From positions 4,526,001 to 4,590,000 of the forward strand of contig NZ_OY726397.1 in NCBI RefSeq assembly GCF_963378095.1: DNA of 64,000 nucleotides, written 5' to 3'. Origin of the DNA: Mycolicibacterium sp. MU0053. GTDB lineage: Bacteria; Actinomycetota; Actinomycetes; Mycobacteriales; Mycobacteriaceae. Under the pieces are notes generated by a model that saw nothing but the letters and a program-made list of their open reading frames with translations, was not told where the DNA came from and did not search any database. A program made the position numbers and the translations under genes. The stretch's first letter is position 1; the number at the start of each line of letters is the position of its first letter. Below are positions 52,367 to 60,824 of this stretch, piece after piece.

Positions 52367-53787
52367 CCGACCTGCGCCAGCGCGTTCTCGACGGTCGTCA
52401 GCTCCTCGGAAAGACCGGCGGCGCGGCGGATTTCGATCAGTTCCTGCACCATCGCCGAGGTCACCTCGTGGGCGTCGTCCACGGAGTCGTGGTCGGTGAG
52501 CACCGAGATGTTGAGCTGATCGACATAACTCCACACGGTGATGTTGACACCGCTGGCGGCGGTGATCGGCCCGACGCTGTAGAGCTCGGTCACCAGCGCA
52601 CCGCCCACCCGGCCACGCTCCGTCGGTCCCGGCACGTTGGAGATGTTGAGGTTGAGGATCTTGTTCTGACCCTCGAACTTCGACAGCCTCCGGAACAGCG
52701 CCTCCATCCCCGCGGGGGGCATGTAGTTCGACCACCGGCTCACCAGTTCGGGCCCGATCAGGTGATTGCTCTCCTTGGCCAGGATGGCATCGTCGTGGGC
52801 CTGCTGCACCCGCTGCAGCGGGTCCTCGAGGTGGATCGGCAGCGGCATCATCACGCCGGTGAAGTAGTTGCCCGAGATCCGCTCGGAGGAGAAGTCGAAG
52901 CTCACCGGAACCGACGCCAGCAGCGGACTGTCGGCATGCCCGTCGTAGTGCAGCGACAGCTTGCGCAGCGCACCGGCGGACAGCGCCAGCACCAGGTCGT
53001 TGATCGACACACCAAGTTGTGCCTTGGTCTCCTTGACGTCGGCCAGCGACAGCGAGGCCGTCGCAAATCGACGTTCGGGGGTCAGCACATGGTTCATGAA
53101 GCTCGGCGGCGGGGTGAACGGCCGGGTCAGGTCCGGGGCCAACTTGCGGGTGCTGCGCCGCACCCGGTTGATCCCGGCCACGGTGTAGGCGACGGTCGAC
53201 GGCACCCGCGCCATCGAACGGAAGTGATCCCGGAAGGCGGTGCGCACCAAGGTGGATCTGGTCGGCGCCGGGTCGGTCTCGTAGACCCGGTCCTCGGCGT
53301 CGGGCGCCGCCTGCAGGTCCATGCCGCGGGCCAGCAGGTTGGCGGCCGCGACCCCGTCGGCCAGCGCGTGATGGATCTTGTTGACGACGGCGATGCGCCC
53401 GCCTTCCAGACCCTCGACGTAGTACATCTCCCACAGCGGGCGGCTGCGGTCCAGCGGGGTGCCGGCGATCTCGGCGATCGCGTCGTCGAGTTCGCGACGT
53501 CCGCCCGGCGCGGGTAGCGACCACGGCCGGACGTGATAGTTCAGGTCCACCTCGACGTGCTCGCGCCACATCGGGTGGTGGAACTTGAACGGGATGTCGA
53601 CGAGTTGATAGCGCAGCGGTTCGAGCTTGTGCAGACGGCTGTGAATGACCTGACGGAACTCGTCGACCCCGAACGTGCGGTCGCCCGTCGCGCTGATGTC
53701 GACGATCGCGATCTTCAGCGTGTGCATGTGCACATTGGGCGCCTCGGAGTACAGCAGGAATGCGTCCCAACCGGTGAGTCTCTTCAT
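52363..53787 (-). CDS. Wax ester synthase / diacylglycerol acyltransferase (Rv0221-like)
   Basis: A protein of 474 aa (Rv0221 is 469 aa). The WS/DGAT active-site motif HHxxxDG appears as KIHHALADGVAA, with the typical ISNVPGP stretch in the C-terminal half. It makes triacylglycerol or wax ester from acyl-CoA and thus stores carbon. AGGGG lies before the ATG. It lies downstream of lipC on the same strand, a lipase/synthase pairing conserved with M. tuberculosis. Confidence 0.93.
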   Translation of the reverse strand: MKRLTGWDAFLLYSEAPNVHMHTLKIAIVDISATGDRTFGVDEFRQVIHSRLHKLEPLRYQLVDIPFKFHHPMWREHVEVDLNYHVRPWSLPAPGGRRELDDAIAEIAGTPLDRSRPLWEMYYVEGLEGGRIAVVNKIHHALADGVAAANLLARGMDLQAAPDAEDRVYETDPAPTRSTLVRTAFRDHFRSMARVPSTVAYTVAGINRVRRSTRKLAPDLTRPFTPPPSFMNHVLTPERRFATASLSLADVKETKAQLGVSINDLVLALSAGALRKLSLHYDGHADSPLLASVPVSFDFSSERISGNYFTGVMMPLPIHLEDPLQRVQQAHDDAILAKESNHLIGPELVSRWSNYMPPAGMEALFRRLSKFEGQNKILNLNISNVPGPTERGRVGGALVTELYSVGPITAASGVNITVWSYVDQLNISVLTDHDSVDDAHEVTSAMVQELIEIRRAAGLSEELTTVENALAQVG

Positions 53788-53840
53788 TGCCGCCCCTTGC
53801 CGCTTCGGTCCCCTGCCGAAACCCTACAAGCGGGACCGGC

Positions 53841-55064
53841 TCAGATGGCCTGTTTGGTCTGCATTGCCGCGCGAGTTCGGTGAATCTGGTTGAGAAACAA
53901 CCCGATTGCCGTCGCGGCCGCGCCGGTGCGGGCGCCGTCGGTGAGGTCGAAGCCGTGCCCGGCGCCGGGCAGTTCCAGATACCCGACGGGCGCGCGCGAG
54001 ACGTTCCGCAGCCGGGTGACGAAGTCGCGGGCCTGCTCGACGGGGATGATGGTGTCGCCGCTGCCGTGCAGCACCAGGAACGGCGGCGCCTCGGCGTGCA
54101 CCCGGGCGATCGGGGAGGCGTTGCGGAACACCTCGGGGTCGCGGTCCAGGCGCTGGTTGACCACGACGCGTTCGAGGAAGTCGACGAACCGTTGCCGTTC
54201 GACGGTCGAGCGGTCCTCCCAGCAGTAGCGACCGTAGACGCCGATCACCGCGTCCACGGCGGTGTCCGAACCCGCCGGCAGGTGCGCCTGATAGTCGGGG
54301 TCGCCGGCGGTGAGGCCGGCCAGCGCCGCCAGGTGTCCGCCGGCCGAGCAGCCGGCGACGGCGACGAAATCGCGGTCGCCGCCGAACCGGTCCACGTTGG
54401 CCCGCGCCCACGCGATCGCGGTCTTCACATCGCGGATGTGCTGTGGCCACCGGTGACCGGGGGCCACCCGGTACTCGACCGACAGGCAGACCCAGCCCAA
54501 CTCCGCCAGGTGTGACATCAGCGCATAACCCTGCAGGGCCCGGCCGCCATGCACCCAGGCGCCGCCGGGCAGGAAGATCAACACCGGTGCCGGTTCCGTA
54601 GGCATGTCCCGGCGCCGCCACACGTCGAGCAGCTGGGTCGGTTCCTCGCCGTAGCGCACCGCCGAGCGGTGCAGATGCCGGCGATGCTCGTGGGCGCGCA
54701 GCAGCGGCGGCGTGCGGTCGGGTGCGGGCCAGGCGATATCCAGATCGGCGTCGCCCACGATGCCCCGCAGCGCGGCCTCGGACGCCGCGTGCGTCCGATC
54801 CCGGTCGGCCTGCCGGATCTTCCCGATCCCCGGGGTGAACCACGACTTGGTGGCCGAGGAGAGAATCTCCGGGGCATGCCGGCCCGCCCACATGCTGATC
54901 GCCGTGTAGCCACCGAGCTGCTCGAGGTGCTTGCCGATCACCGGCAGTTGCGCGGCCGCCGAGCTCGCCGCCAGCAGGCAATCCGCGGGGCTCGTGCGGA
55001 GCAGCGATTCGGCCCGCGACCACAGCGTCGGTTCGGGGGCCCGGGACTGCGATCCTGCCGTCAT
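53841..55064 (-). CDS. lipC: Lipase/esterase LipC
   Basis: A protein of 407 aa (Rv0220 LipC is 403 aa). Long stretches match remembered LipC sequence, including LLDVWRRRDMPTEPAPVLIF and YLELPGAGHGFDL. Catalytic residues: oxyanion LPGGAWVHGG, Ser in GCSAGGHL, Asp in HGSGDTIIP and His in GAGHGFD. The protein is cell-surface associated in M. tuberculosis. The ATG at 55064 lies six bases after a TANNNT box (TAGAGT, 55076-55071), suggesting leaderless expression. It is divergent from lipW. Confidence 0.93.
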   Translation of the reverse strand: MTAGSQSRAPEPTLWSRAESLLRTSPADCLLAASSAAAQLPVIGKHLEQLGGYTAISMWAGRHAPEILSSATKSWFTPGIGKIRQADRDRTHAASEAALRGIVGDADLDIAWPAPDRTPPLLRAHEHRRHLHRSAVRYGEEPTQLLDVWRRRDMPTEPAPVLIFLPGGAWVHGGRALQGYALMSHLAELGWVCLSVEYRVAPGHRWPQHIRDVKTAIAWARANVDRFGGDRDFVAVAGCSAGGHLAALAGLTAGDPDYQAHLPAGSDTAVDAVIGVYGRYCWEDRSTVERQRFVDFLERVVVNQRLDRDPEVFRNASPIARVHAEAPPFLVLHGSGDTIIPVEQARDFVTRLRNVSRAPVGYLELPGAGHGFDLTDGARTGAAATAIGLFLNQIHRTRAAMQTKQAI

Positions 55065-55070
55065 GGCGCG

Positions 55071-55076
55071 ACTCTA
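55071..55076 (-). promoter_or_regulatory. -10 box of lipC, leaderless spacing
   Basis: TAGAGT on the minus strand with six bases to the ATG at 55064, the spacing typical of leaderless mycobacterial promoters. There is no ribosome site before the ATG. Confidence 0.45.
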
Positions 55077-55197
55077 CCTCTGTCGTACCCCCCGGTTGGG
55101 GCAGAAGTGAGCAAATTTCGCGAAGTGTCGGCTCGTGACACGATCTGGGGTGCCTGTAAACCGTCGACGGCCCAGGTATGCCCGCATTTCGGCCCCC

Positions 55198-55229
55198 TTG
55201 ACACCTGTCAACTATCTGGCCAGTACCCT
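55198..55229 (+). promoter_or_regulatory. Promoter of lipW, leaderless spacing, with short palindrome
   Basis: TTGACA (55198-55203) lies inside the palindrome TTGAC-N4-GTCAA. TACCCT (55224-55229), seven bases before the ATG at 55237, fits a TANNNT -10. The 20-base gap between the boxes is longer than usual. No ribosome site precedes the ATG, so leaderless translation is likely. Confidence 0.45.
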
Positions 55230-55236
55230 CAGTTCG

Positions 55237-56142
55237 ATGAGCATCAAGCACGTCCATCCTGAGCTGCGCAAACTCGCGCGGGTGGTCCCCAAGGCCCCGA
55301 TTCGGGCCGCCACCCTGCCGCTGTTTCGGGTGGCTTCGCGGATGCAGAGCAAGGTTCCGGCCCGCGGTGTCACCGTGCTGACCACCAGCGCCGGCGTCGA
55401 AGTGCGCCTGCATCGGCCCAGCACAGTGGTCCAGGGCGCCCCGGCCATGCTGTGGATCCACGGCGGTGGCTATGTGATCGGCACCGCAGCCCAAGACGAT
55501 GTGTTGTGCCGCAAGTTCGCCCAGCGCCTCGGGATCACCGTGGCCGCCCCCGAGTACGGCCTGGCTCCCGAACATCGCTACCCCGACGCGCTGGAACAGT
55601 GCTACTCGACGCTGCTCTGGCTGGCGTCGCTGCCCGCGGTCGATCCGACCCGGATCGTGATCGCCGGCGGCAGCGCCGGGGGCGGGCTCGCCGCGCAACT
55701 GGCGTTTCTGGCCCGCGATCGCGGCGAGATCGCGCCGGTGGCACAGCTTTTGGTGTACCCGATGCTCGACGACCGGTCCACCGCGGGCACCAATCCCGGC
55801 TTCCGGCTGTGGGACCACCGCAGCAACGCGTTCGGCTGGGACGCCTATCTCGGCGACGCCGACCGCGACCAGGCGGTACCGGCACGTCGCACCGACCTCG
55901 CGGGCCTCCCGCCGACCTGGATCGGCGTCGGCACCCTCGATCTGTTCCACGACGAGGACGTCGCTTACGCGCAGCGGCTCACCGAGGCCGGCGTGCCCGC
56001 CGACATCGAGGTGGTGGACGGCGCGTTCCATGGCTTCGACCAGATTGCCGCCAAGACGCTGGTGGCCCGGGACTTCTTCGACCGACAGTGTGAATTCCTG
56101 AGCGAACGGTTCACCCCGACGACAACCGAGGCAAGTTCATGA
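55237..56142 (+). CDS. lipW: Esterase/lipase LipW (hormone-sensitive lipase family)
   Basis: 301 aa from ATG 55237 (Rv0217c LipW is 302 aa); a longer frame from 55135 exists but crosses the likely promoter. HSL-family alpha/beta-hydrolase: HGGGYVIG oxyanion motif, Ser in GGSAGGGL, Asp in HDEDVAYA and His in GAFHGFD. It hydrolyses short acyl esters. Its stop overlaps the ATG of a FadE gene (ATGA), forming a three-gene unit of lipase and two FadEs. Confidence 0.9.
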   Translation: MSIKHVHPELRKLARVVPKAPIRAATLPLFRVASRMQSKVPARGVTVLTTSAGVEVRLHRPSTVVQGAPAMLWIHGGGYVIGTAAQDDVLCRKFAQRLGITVAAPEYGLAPEHRYPDALEQCYSTLLWLASLPAVDPTRIVIAGGSAGGGLAAQLAFLARDRGEIAPVAQLLVYPMLDDRSTAGTNPGFRLWDHRSNAFGWDAYLGDADRDQAVPARRTDLAGLPPTWIGVGTLDLFHDEDVAYAQRLTEAGVPADIEVVDGAFHGFDQIAAKTLVARDFFDRQCEFLSERFTPTTTEASS

Positions 56143-57239
56143 GCAGCGAGATCAAGGCCCTGCGGGAAGCCGTGGCCGCACTGATGCAGAAGCGCTCCGG
56201 CGAGGAGCAGGTGCGCGAGGTGATGGCCACCGACACCGGATTCGACGAGGCCATGTGGGCCGAGCTCGCCGAGATGGGCCTGCTCGGTTTGGCGGTGCCC
56301 GAGCAGTTCGACGGCGCCGGGGCCGGTCAGGTGGAGATGGGCGCGGTGTGCGAGGAGATGGGTCGCGCGCTGCTGTGCGGACCGTTCTTCTCCACGGCGG
56401 TCCTGACGCCGGCCCTGCTGGCGGCCACCGGGGATCTCGACGAGCAGGCCGAGGTGCTTTCCGCGGTCGCGCAAGGCACTTCGGTGACGGCGCTGGCATT
56501 CGCCGAGGGCACCTCGGCCACGCTGCCGGAGCAGCCGGCCACCGTGGCCACCGAGTCCGCCGGACACTGGCACCTGAGCGGTGAGAAGAACTACGTGCTC
56601 GACGCCGGCGCCGCCGACGTCCTCTACGTGCTGGCCACCGCACCCGAGGGCCCGTCGGTGTTCGCGGTGAACCGCGGCGCCGCCGGATTCGAACCCGTCC
56701 CGTTGACCGGCGTCGACCTGACCCGCAAGCTGTACTGCGTCCGGTTCTCCGACACCCCGGCCCGGCGGGTCGGGCAACCCGGTTCCGGCACCGCGTCTTT
56801 CGCCGCGGCGCTGGAGGCCGGTGGCGTGGCGATGCTCGGCGAGCAGGCCGGCGGCACGTACCGCGCCATGCAGCTGGCCGTGGACTACGCCCGCACGCGA
56901 TTCCAGTTCGGCCGGGCGATCGGCAGTTTCCAGGCCGTCAAGCACATGTGCGCCGACATGCTCCTCGAGGCCGAGTCGGCGGTCTCGGCGGCCCGCCACG
57001 TCGCGGCCGCCTACGACGCCGGTGCTGCCGACCGCGCCGCTGATCTCGCACTGGCGCAAGCCTATTGCGGGGACGCCTACGTGACGGTGGCCGCCACCAG
57101 CATCCAGGTCCACGGCGGTATCGGCTTCACCTGGGAGCATCCCGCACACCTGTACCTGCGGCGGGCCCGCACCGATGCCCAGTTGCTCGGTGACCCGGCC
57201 TGGCACCGCGAACGTTATCTGCAGCTGAAGGGGGCGTGA
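56139..57239 (+). CDS. Acyl-CoA dehydrogenase-like protein (FadE), beta-like member of a pair
   Basis: A protein of 366 aa. ACAD fold with RFQFGRAIGSFQAVKH and VHGGIGFTWEHPAHLYLRRA, but without the usual catalytic-Glu motif and with a degenerate N-terminal substrate loop. The start overlaps the lipW stop and the stop overlaps the next FadE start, so translation is coupled. With the next gene it probably forms a heterotetrameric dehydrogenase acting on acids released by LipW or similar acyl-CoAs. Confidence 0.88.
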   Translation: MSSEIKALREAVAALMQKRSGEEQVREVMATDTGFDEAMWAELAEMGLLGLAVPEQFDGAGAGQVEMGAVCEEMGRALLCGPFFSTAVLTPALLAATGDLDEQAEVLSAVAQGTSVTALAFAEGTSATLPEQPATVATESAGHWHLSGEKNYVLDAGAADVLYVLATAPEGPSVFAVNRGAAGFEPVPLTGVDLTRKLYCVRFSDTPARRVGQPGSGTASFAAALEAGGVAMLGEQAGGTYRAMQLAVDYARTRFQFGRAIGSFQAVKHMCADMLLEAESAVSAARHVAAAYDAGAADRAADLALAQAYCGDAYVTVAATSIQVHGGIGFTWEHPAHLYLRRARTDAQLLGDPAWHRERYLQLKGA

Positions 57240-58387
57240 TGGACGACATCCGCGCACAGGTCCGAGAGTTCCTGACCGCCAACTGGACACCCGGCATGGA
57301 CCGGGGACAGTGGGCGAACCTGGTGTTCGACAACGGCTGGGCGGTGCCCAGCTGGGAGCCCGAGTGGTACGGCCGCGGCCTCAGCGACACCGAATCACGG
57401 CTGGTGGCAGCCGAATTCAAGGCCGCTGGGGCCCCCGGCACCGGCCACGACCGGTCCAACCTGTTCGCGTGCACGCTGCACGACGTGGGCACCGACGAGC
57501 AGAAGCGGCGCTTGATCCCGCCGTCGCTGCGCGGCGAGTCGAAGTGGTGCCTGCTCTACAGCGAGCCGGGTGCCGGATCGGATCTGGCGGGCCTGCGCAC
57601 CCGTGCGGACCGGGACGGGGACCGCTACGTGGTCAACGGGCAGAAGGTGTGGACGTCGTTTGCCGCCAAGGCCGACTACGGCCTGCTGGTGGCCCGCACC
57701 GACTGGGATGTGCCCAAGCACAAGGGCATCAGCTTCTTCATGTTCCCCATGCGCCAGCCCGGCGTCGAGGTCCGGCCCATCCACCAGATCACCGGTGAGT
57801 CGGAGTTCAACGAGGTGTTCATCACCGACGCCGAGGTTCCGGCCGAGAACCTGATCGGCGAGGAGGGCGGCGGTTGGGCGGTGCTGCAGACGGCGCTCGG
57901 CTACGAGCGGCGCCTGATGGGCGACCTGGCCCGGACCTCGCGCGGGTCGGGTCAAACCGACGGCGGCCGCGAAACCCTGATCAGCCTCGCCGCCGACCAC
58001 GGCAAGCTCTCCGACAGCCATACCCGCCAGCAGATCGCCCGGATCGACGGGCTGGCGGCGGCGAACCGCTGGAACAACCAGCGCGCCAAGGCCACCGGCG
58101 GTCTGCAGGCCGCGGCGCTGCTCGCCCTGAGCAAGATCGCGATGTCGCGAATCCTGCACGAGACCGCACGGGTGCAGACCGAGATCGTCGGCGCCGAATC
58201 AATGCTGGCCGGCCCCGATCATCCGGTCGGTGACGGCGTGACGTTCCGCACGCTCAACGCCTACTTCACCTCGATCGGCGGCGGCACCGACCAGATTCAG
58301 CGCAACATCGTCGGGGAAAGGGTGCTGGGCCTGCCCAAGGAGCCGGAGCCCTATCGCGAGACCGCGTTTCGCGATCTACCGCACTGA
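57239..58387 (+). CDS. Acyl-CoA dehydrogenase (FadE), alpha-like member of a pair
   Basis: 382 aa from ATG 57239 (a GTG at 57236 is equally possible). Clear substrate/flavin loop LLYSEPGAGSDLAGLR, middle-domain NGQKVWTSFAAKADYG and C-terminal GGGTDQIQRNIVGERVLGLP. The last motif has Gly where single-gene ACADs have the catalytic Glu, as in FadE28-type subunits. It is coupled to the preceding beta-like gene. The end overlaps the opposing amidohydrolase gene by 12 bases. Confidence 0.9.
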   Translation: MDDIRAQVREFLTANWTPGMDRGQWANLVFDNGWAVPSWEPEWYGRGLSDTESRLVAAEFKAAGAPGTGHDRSNLFACTLHDVGTDEQKRRLIPPSLRGESKWCLLYSEPGAGSDLAGLRTRADRDGDRYVVNGQKVWTSFAAKADYGLLVARTDWDVPKHKGISFFMFPMRQPGVEVRPIHQITGESEFNEVFITDAEVPAENLIGEEGGGWAVLQTALGYERRLMGDLARTSRGSGQTDGGRETLISLAADHGKLSDSHTRQQIARIDGLAAANRWNNQRAKATGGLQAAALLALSKIAMSRILHETARVQTEIVGAESMLAGPDHPVGDGVTFRTLNAYFTSIGGGTDQIQRNIVGERVLGLPKEPEPYRETAFRDLPH

Positions 58388-59722
58388 TCGGTAGACCACC
58401 TCACCGCCGATGACGGTCGCGGCCACCAGGTCCGCGTCCAGGCGGGCCAGCGCCTGTTCCGGCGCGGCCGTCAGCACGCACAGGTCGGCCGGTGCGCCGG
58501 GTTCGAGCGTGCGGATCCGGTGCGGTTGATCGGCGCGGCCCAGAAACATCGTCAACGCGGTGTGGGCCGGCACCCGCTCGCGTCCGCCGAGCACCGCACC
58601 GCTGGGTGTTCGACGTGACACCGCGGCCCGCATCGCGGCCCAGGGATCGCCCGCCCCGAACGGCACGTCGGTGGACAGCGCCACCCGCACCCCGGCCGCC
58701 AGCAGCGAGGCGAGCCGCCAGAGCTGATCGTGTTCGGTGGCCGGAATGTCGGTGCGGTACTGATCGCCGCGCTCGGCGACGAAGTTGGGCTGGGTGACCA
58801 CGGTGACCCGCAGGTCCGCCAGGTCGGCGATGAGGTCGGTCGGCACGATCGCGGCGTGTTCGATGCGGTCGCGGGGGTGGGCGCCGGCCGCACGCAGGGC
58901 CGCGAGCGTGACCACGAGTTGGCTGTCGGTCACGCAGTGCACGGCCACCGGATGGCCTCGGGCGTGGGTGCCGGCGATCCAGGCCGTGAGCCCGTCGAGG
59001 TCCAGGCTGTCGTCGTCAAGGATCTTCTTGGCCGGCCCCAGCGTCAGACCCACGATCGGCTGCTGGGCCGCATCCGCCGGCGCCATACAGTGCAACCGCT
59101 GCGGCAGGTCTCCGGATCGTCGTGCCGCCGCGAGGTTTTCGAGGTCGTCGCGGTCCTGGTCCGGGGTGGCGTCGGTGACGCCGGTGATGCCGAACCGGCT
59201 GAACTGCGCGCCGAGTGCCCGCAGCGACGGCGGGCGATCCGGCAGCGTCAGCGCGCCGTCGCCCCGGTGGAACCGACCGTCGGGATGATCCTCGAGGCCG
59301 AGTTTGCGCAGCGCCGCGGAGTTCAGGGTCCACAGCGCGCCGCTGCGGTGTTGGACCCGAACCGGATGTCGCGGGGCCAGCGCATCGAGGAGCCGACGAT
59401 CGAGTGGACCGGCGACCGCGTCGTGGTAGCCGACCGCACGAATCCAACCGTCCTCGCCCGGTGCCGCGGCCCTCAGGATGTCGGCGAGGTCTTCGGCGGT
59501 GTGCGCCTTGCCCGGACCCACCCGCACCGAGGTGGCCGCCACGGCGGCGGCCCGCAGGTGCAGATGGTGGTCGTGCAATCCCGGCAGCACGGTGCCCCCG
59601 GCCGCGTCGAGCACGTCCTCACCCGCCTGCGGGGTCAGGTCGGCCCCGATCTCGTCGATGACGTCGGACACCCGGATGTCCACCACGTCACCGTCGAGCA
59701 GTGTCGCTTTGCGGATCAGCAT
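58376..59722 (-). CDS. Amidohydrolase family protein (YtcJ/imidazolonepropionase-like)
   Basis: A protein of 448 aa with a composite amidohydrolase barrel plus small beta-domain. Metal ligands visible in order: HLH in LHDHHLHLRA, a candidate Lys in GPAKKIL, His in VAVHCVTDS, His in RIEHAAIV and Asp in ALSTDVPFGAG. Members hydrolyse amides or cyclic amides; the substrate is unknown. Its ATG overlaps the end of the CoA-transferase gene by seven bases, so the two form a minus-strand operon. From memory, neither lies here in M. tuberculosis. Confidence 0.85.
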   Translation of the reverse strand: MLIRKATLLDGDVVDIRVSDVIDEIGADLTPQAGEDVLDAAGGTVLPGLHDHHLHLRAAAVAATSVRVGPGKAHTAEDLADILRAAAPGEDGWIRAVGYHDAVAGPLDRRLLDALAPRHPVRVQHRSGALWTLNSAALRKLGLEDHPDGRFHRGDGALTLPDRPPSLRALGAQFSRFGITGVTDATPDQDRDDLENLAAARRSGDLPQRLHCMAPADAAQQPIVGLTLGPAKKILDDDSLDLDGLTAWIAGTHARGHPVAVHCVTDSQLVVTLAALRAAGAHPRDRIEHAAIVPTDLIADLADLRVTVVTQPNFVAERGDQYRTDIPATEHDQLWRLASLLAAGVRVALSTDVPFGAGDPWAAMRAAVSRRTPSGAVLGGRERVPAHTALTMFLGRADQPHRIRTLEPGAPADLCVLTAAPEQALARLDADLVAATVIGGEVVYRSVR

Positions 59723-60804
59723 GTGGCCCCGAGCCTTTGGCTCACCAGGTGGTCCACCGCACCGTTGTCGGCACCGAGTTCGGGTGCCGGCAGGAGGATT
59801 TCGGGCGCCCGCGGGGAGACCGCGGACTGTGCCGTCGCGCCCACCGCGTAACCGGCCGCGACCCCGGCCATTGACACCTCGATCAGCTCACCACCACCGC
59901 GGCGCAGCGAATCGAGCACGGCGACATAGGCTTCGATGCCGGTCAGCGGGTCGGCGAGGGCATCGCCCATGAACACCGGGCCGGTCTCGTCGCGGCAGAC
60001 CAGTCCCCCGGCGACGGCGGCGTCGTCGCCGAAGGCCACCCGCCCGGAGTTGTCCCCGTCGTCGCCGTGCCCGCTGATTCGTGCCCACACCCGTCCCGGC
60101 CGCGCCGGCACGTCCCGCGGACCGAGACCCCGCCGCGTCAGTGCCGTGGGCCGGGAACCCTCCAGGACGATGTCGGCGGCGCTCAGCATCGCCCGCAACG
60201 CGCTGCGGTCGCGGTCGAAATCCGCGGCATAGCCCAGCTTTGCGCCGTTCATCCAATCGAAGAATCGTCGATCGCCGGCCCGGGTGCCGTCGGGTCGACG
60301 TGGGCTTTCCACCTTGACCACCACCGCGTCCGCGCGCGCCAACAGTTGGGCGCACAGCGGCCCGGCCCACATCGAGGTCAGGTCCACCACCAACAGCCCG
60401 GCGGGGTCGCCCGGTGTGCCCGGCACCCCGACGCGCTGGACTGCGGGCGCGCCCGGGTCGGCCTCGCCCAGCACCGCGACCGGCAGGTCGAGCAGCCGGG
60501 CCCGGTCGCGGACCTGCTCGGCGTTCCGGCCGTCGGCCCAGCGGTGCAGCTGCGGCCACGGATCCTCGCCGGCGGTGTCGGTCTCGAGCAGCGCCGGCAC
60601 GCAGGCGATGTCGTCGTCGCGCGACAGCGTCAGTGCGCACCAGCCGTCGCGTGCGCGCAGCAATTGCGTCGCGCCACCGGCCGAAATTCGGCCCCGGGAG
60701 GTCAATCCGAGCAGCGCGGCCCGACCGGTCAGCAGCACCTCGGCGTCGTCGACCCGTTGACGCGCGCGGTGCAGCACGTCGTCGGCGATGACCAGGACAC
60801 CCAT
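59716..60804 (-). CDS. Family III CoA-transferase (CaiB/BaiF type)
   Basis: 362 aa from ATG 60804; the open frame extends to 60999 but the added part is low-complexity shadow sequence. CaiB/BaiF features: VVDLTSMWAGPLCAQLLA near the middle, then VVVKVESPRRPDGTR, LGYAADFDRD with the likely catalytic Asp, and ISGHGDDG. The ~120-residue N-terminal extension and compact C-terminal part are unusual for the family and suggest a shortened or diverged member. It would move CoA between carboxylic acids. It is coupled to the downstream amidohydrolase. Confidence 0.82.
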   Translation of the reverse strand: MGVLVIADDVLHRARQRVDDAEVLLTGRAALLGLTSRGRISAGGATQLLRARDGWCALTLSRDDDIACVPALLETDTAGEDPWPQLHRWADGRNAEQVRDRARLLDLPVAVLGEADPGAPAVQRVGVPGTPGDPAGLLVVDLTSMWAGPLCAQLLARADAVVVKVESPRRPDGTRAGDRRFFDWMNGAKLGYAADFDRDRSALRAMLSAADIVLEGSRPTALTRRGLGPRDVPARPGRVWARISGHGDDGDNSGRVAFGDDAAVAGGLVCRDETGPVFMGDALADPLTGIEAYVAVLDSLRRGGGELIEVSMAGVAAGYAVGATAQSAVSPRAPEILLPAPELGADNGAVDHLVSQRLGATC

Positions 60805-60824
60805 CGCACCATTGTCCCGCGTCC

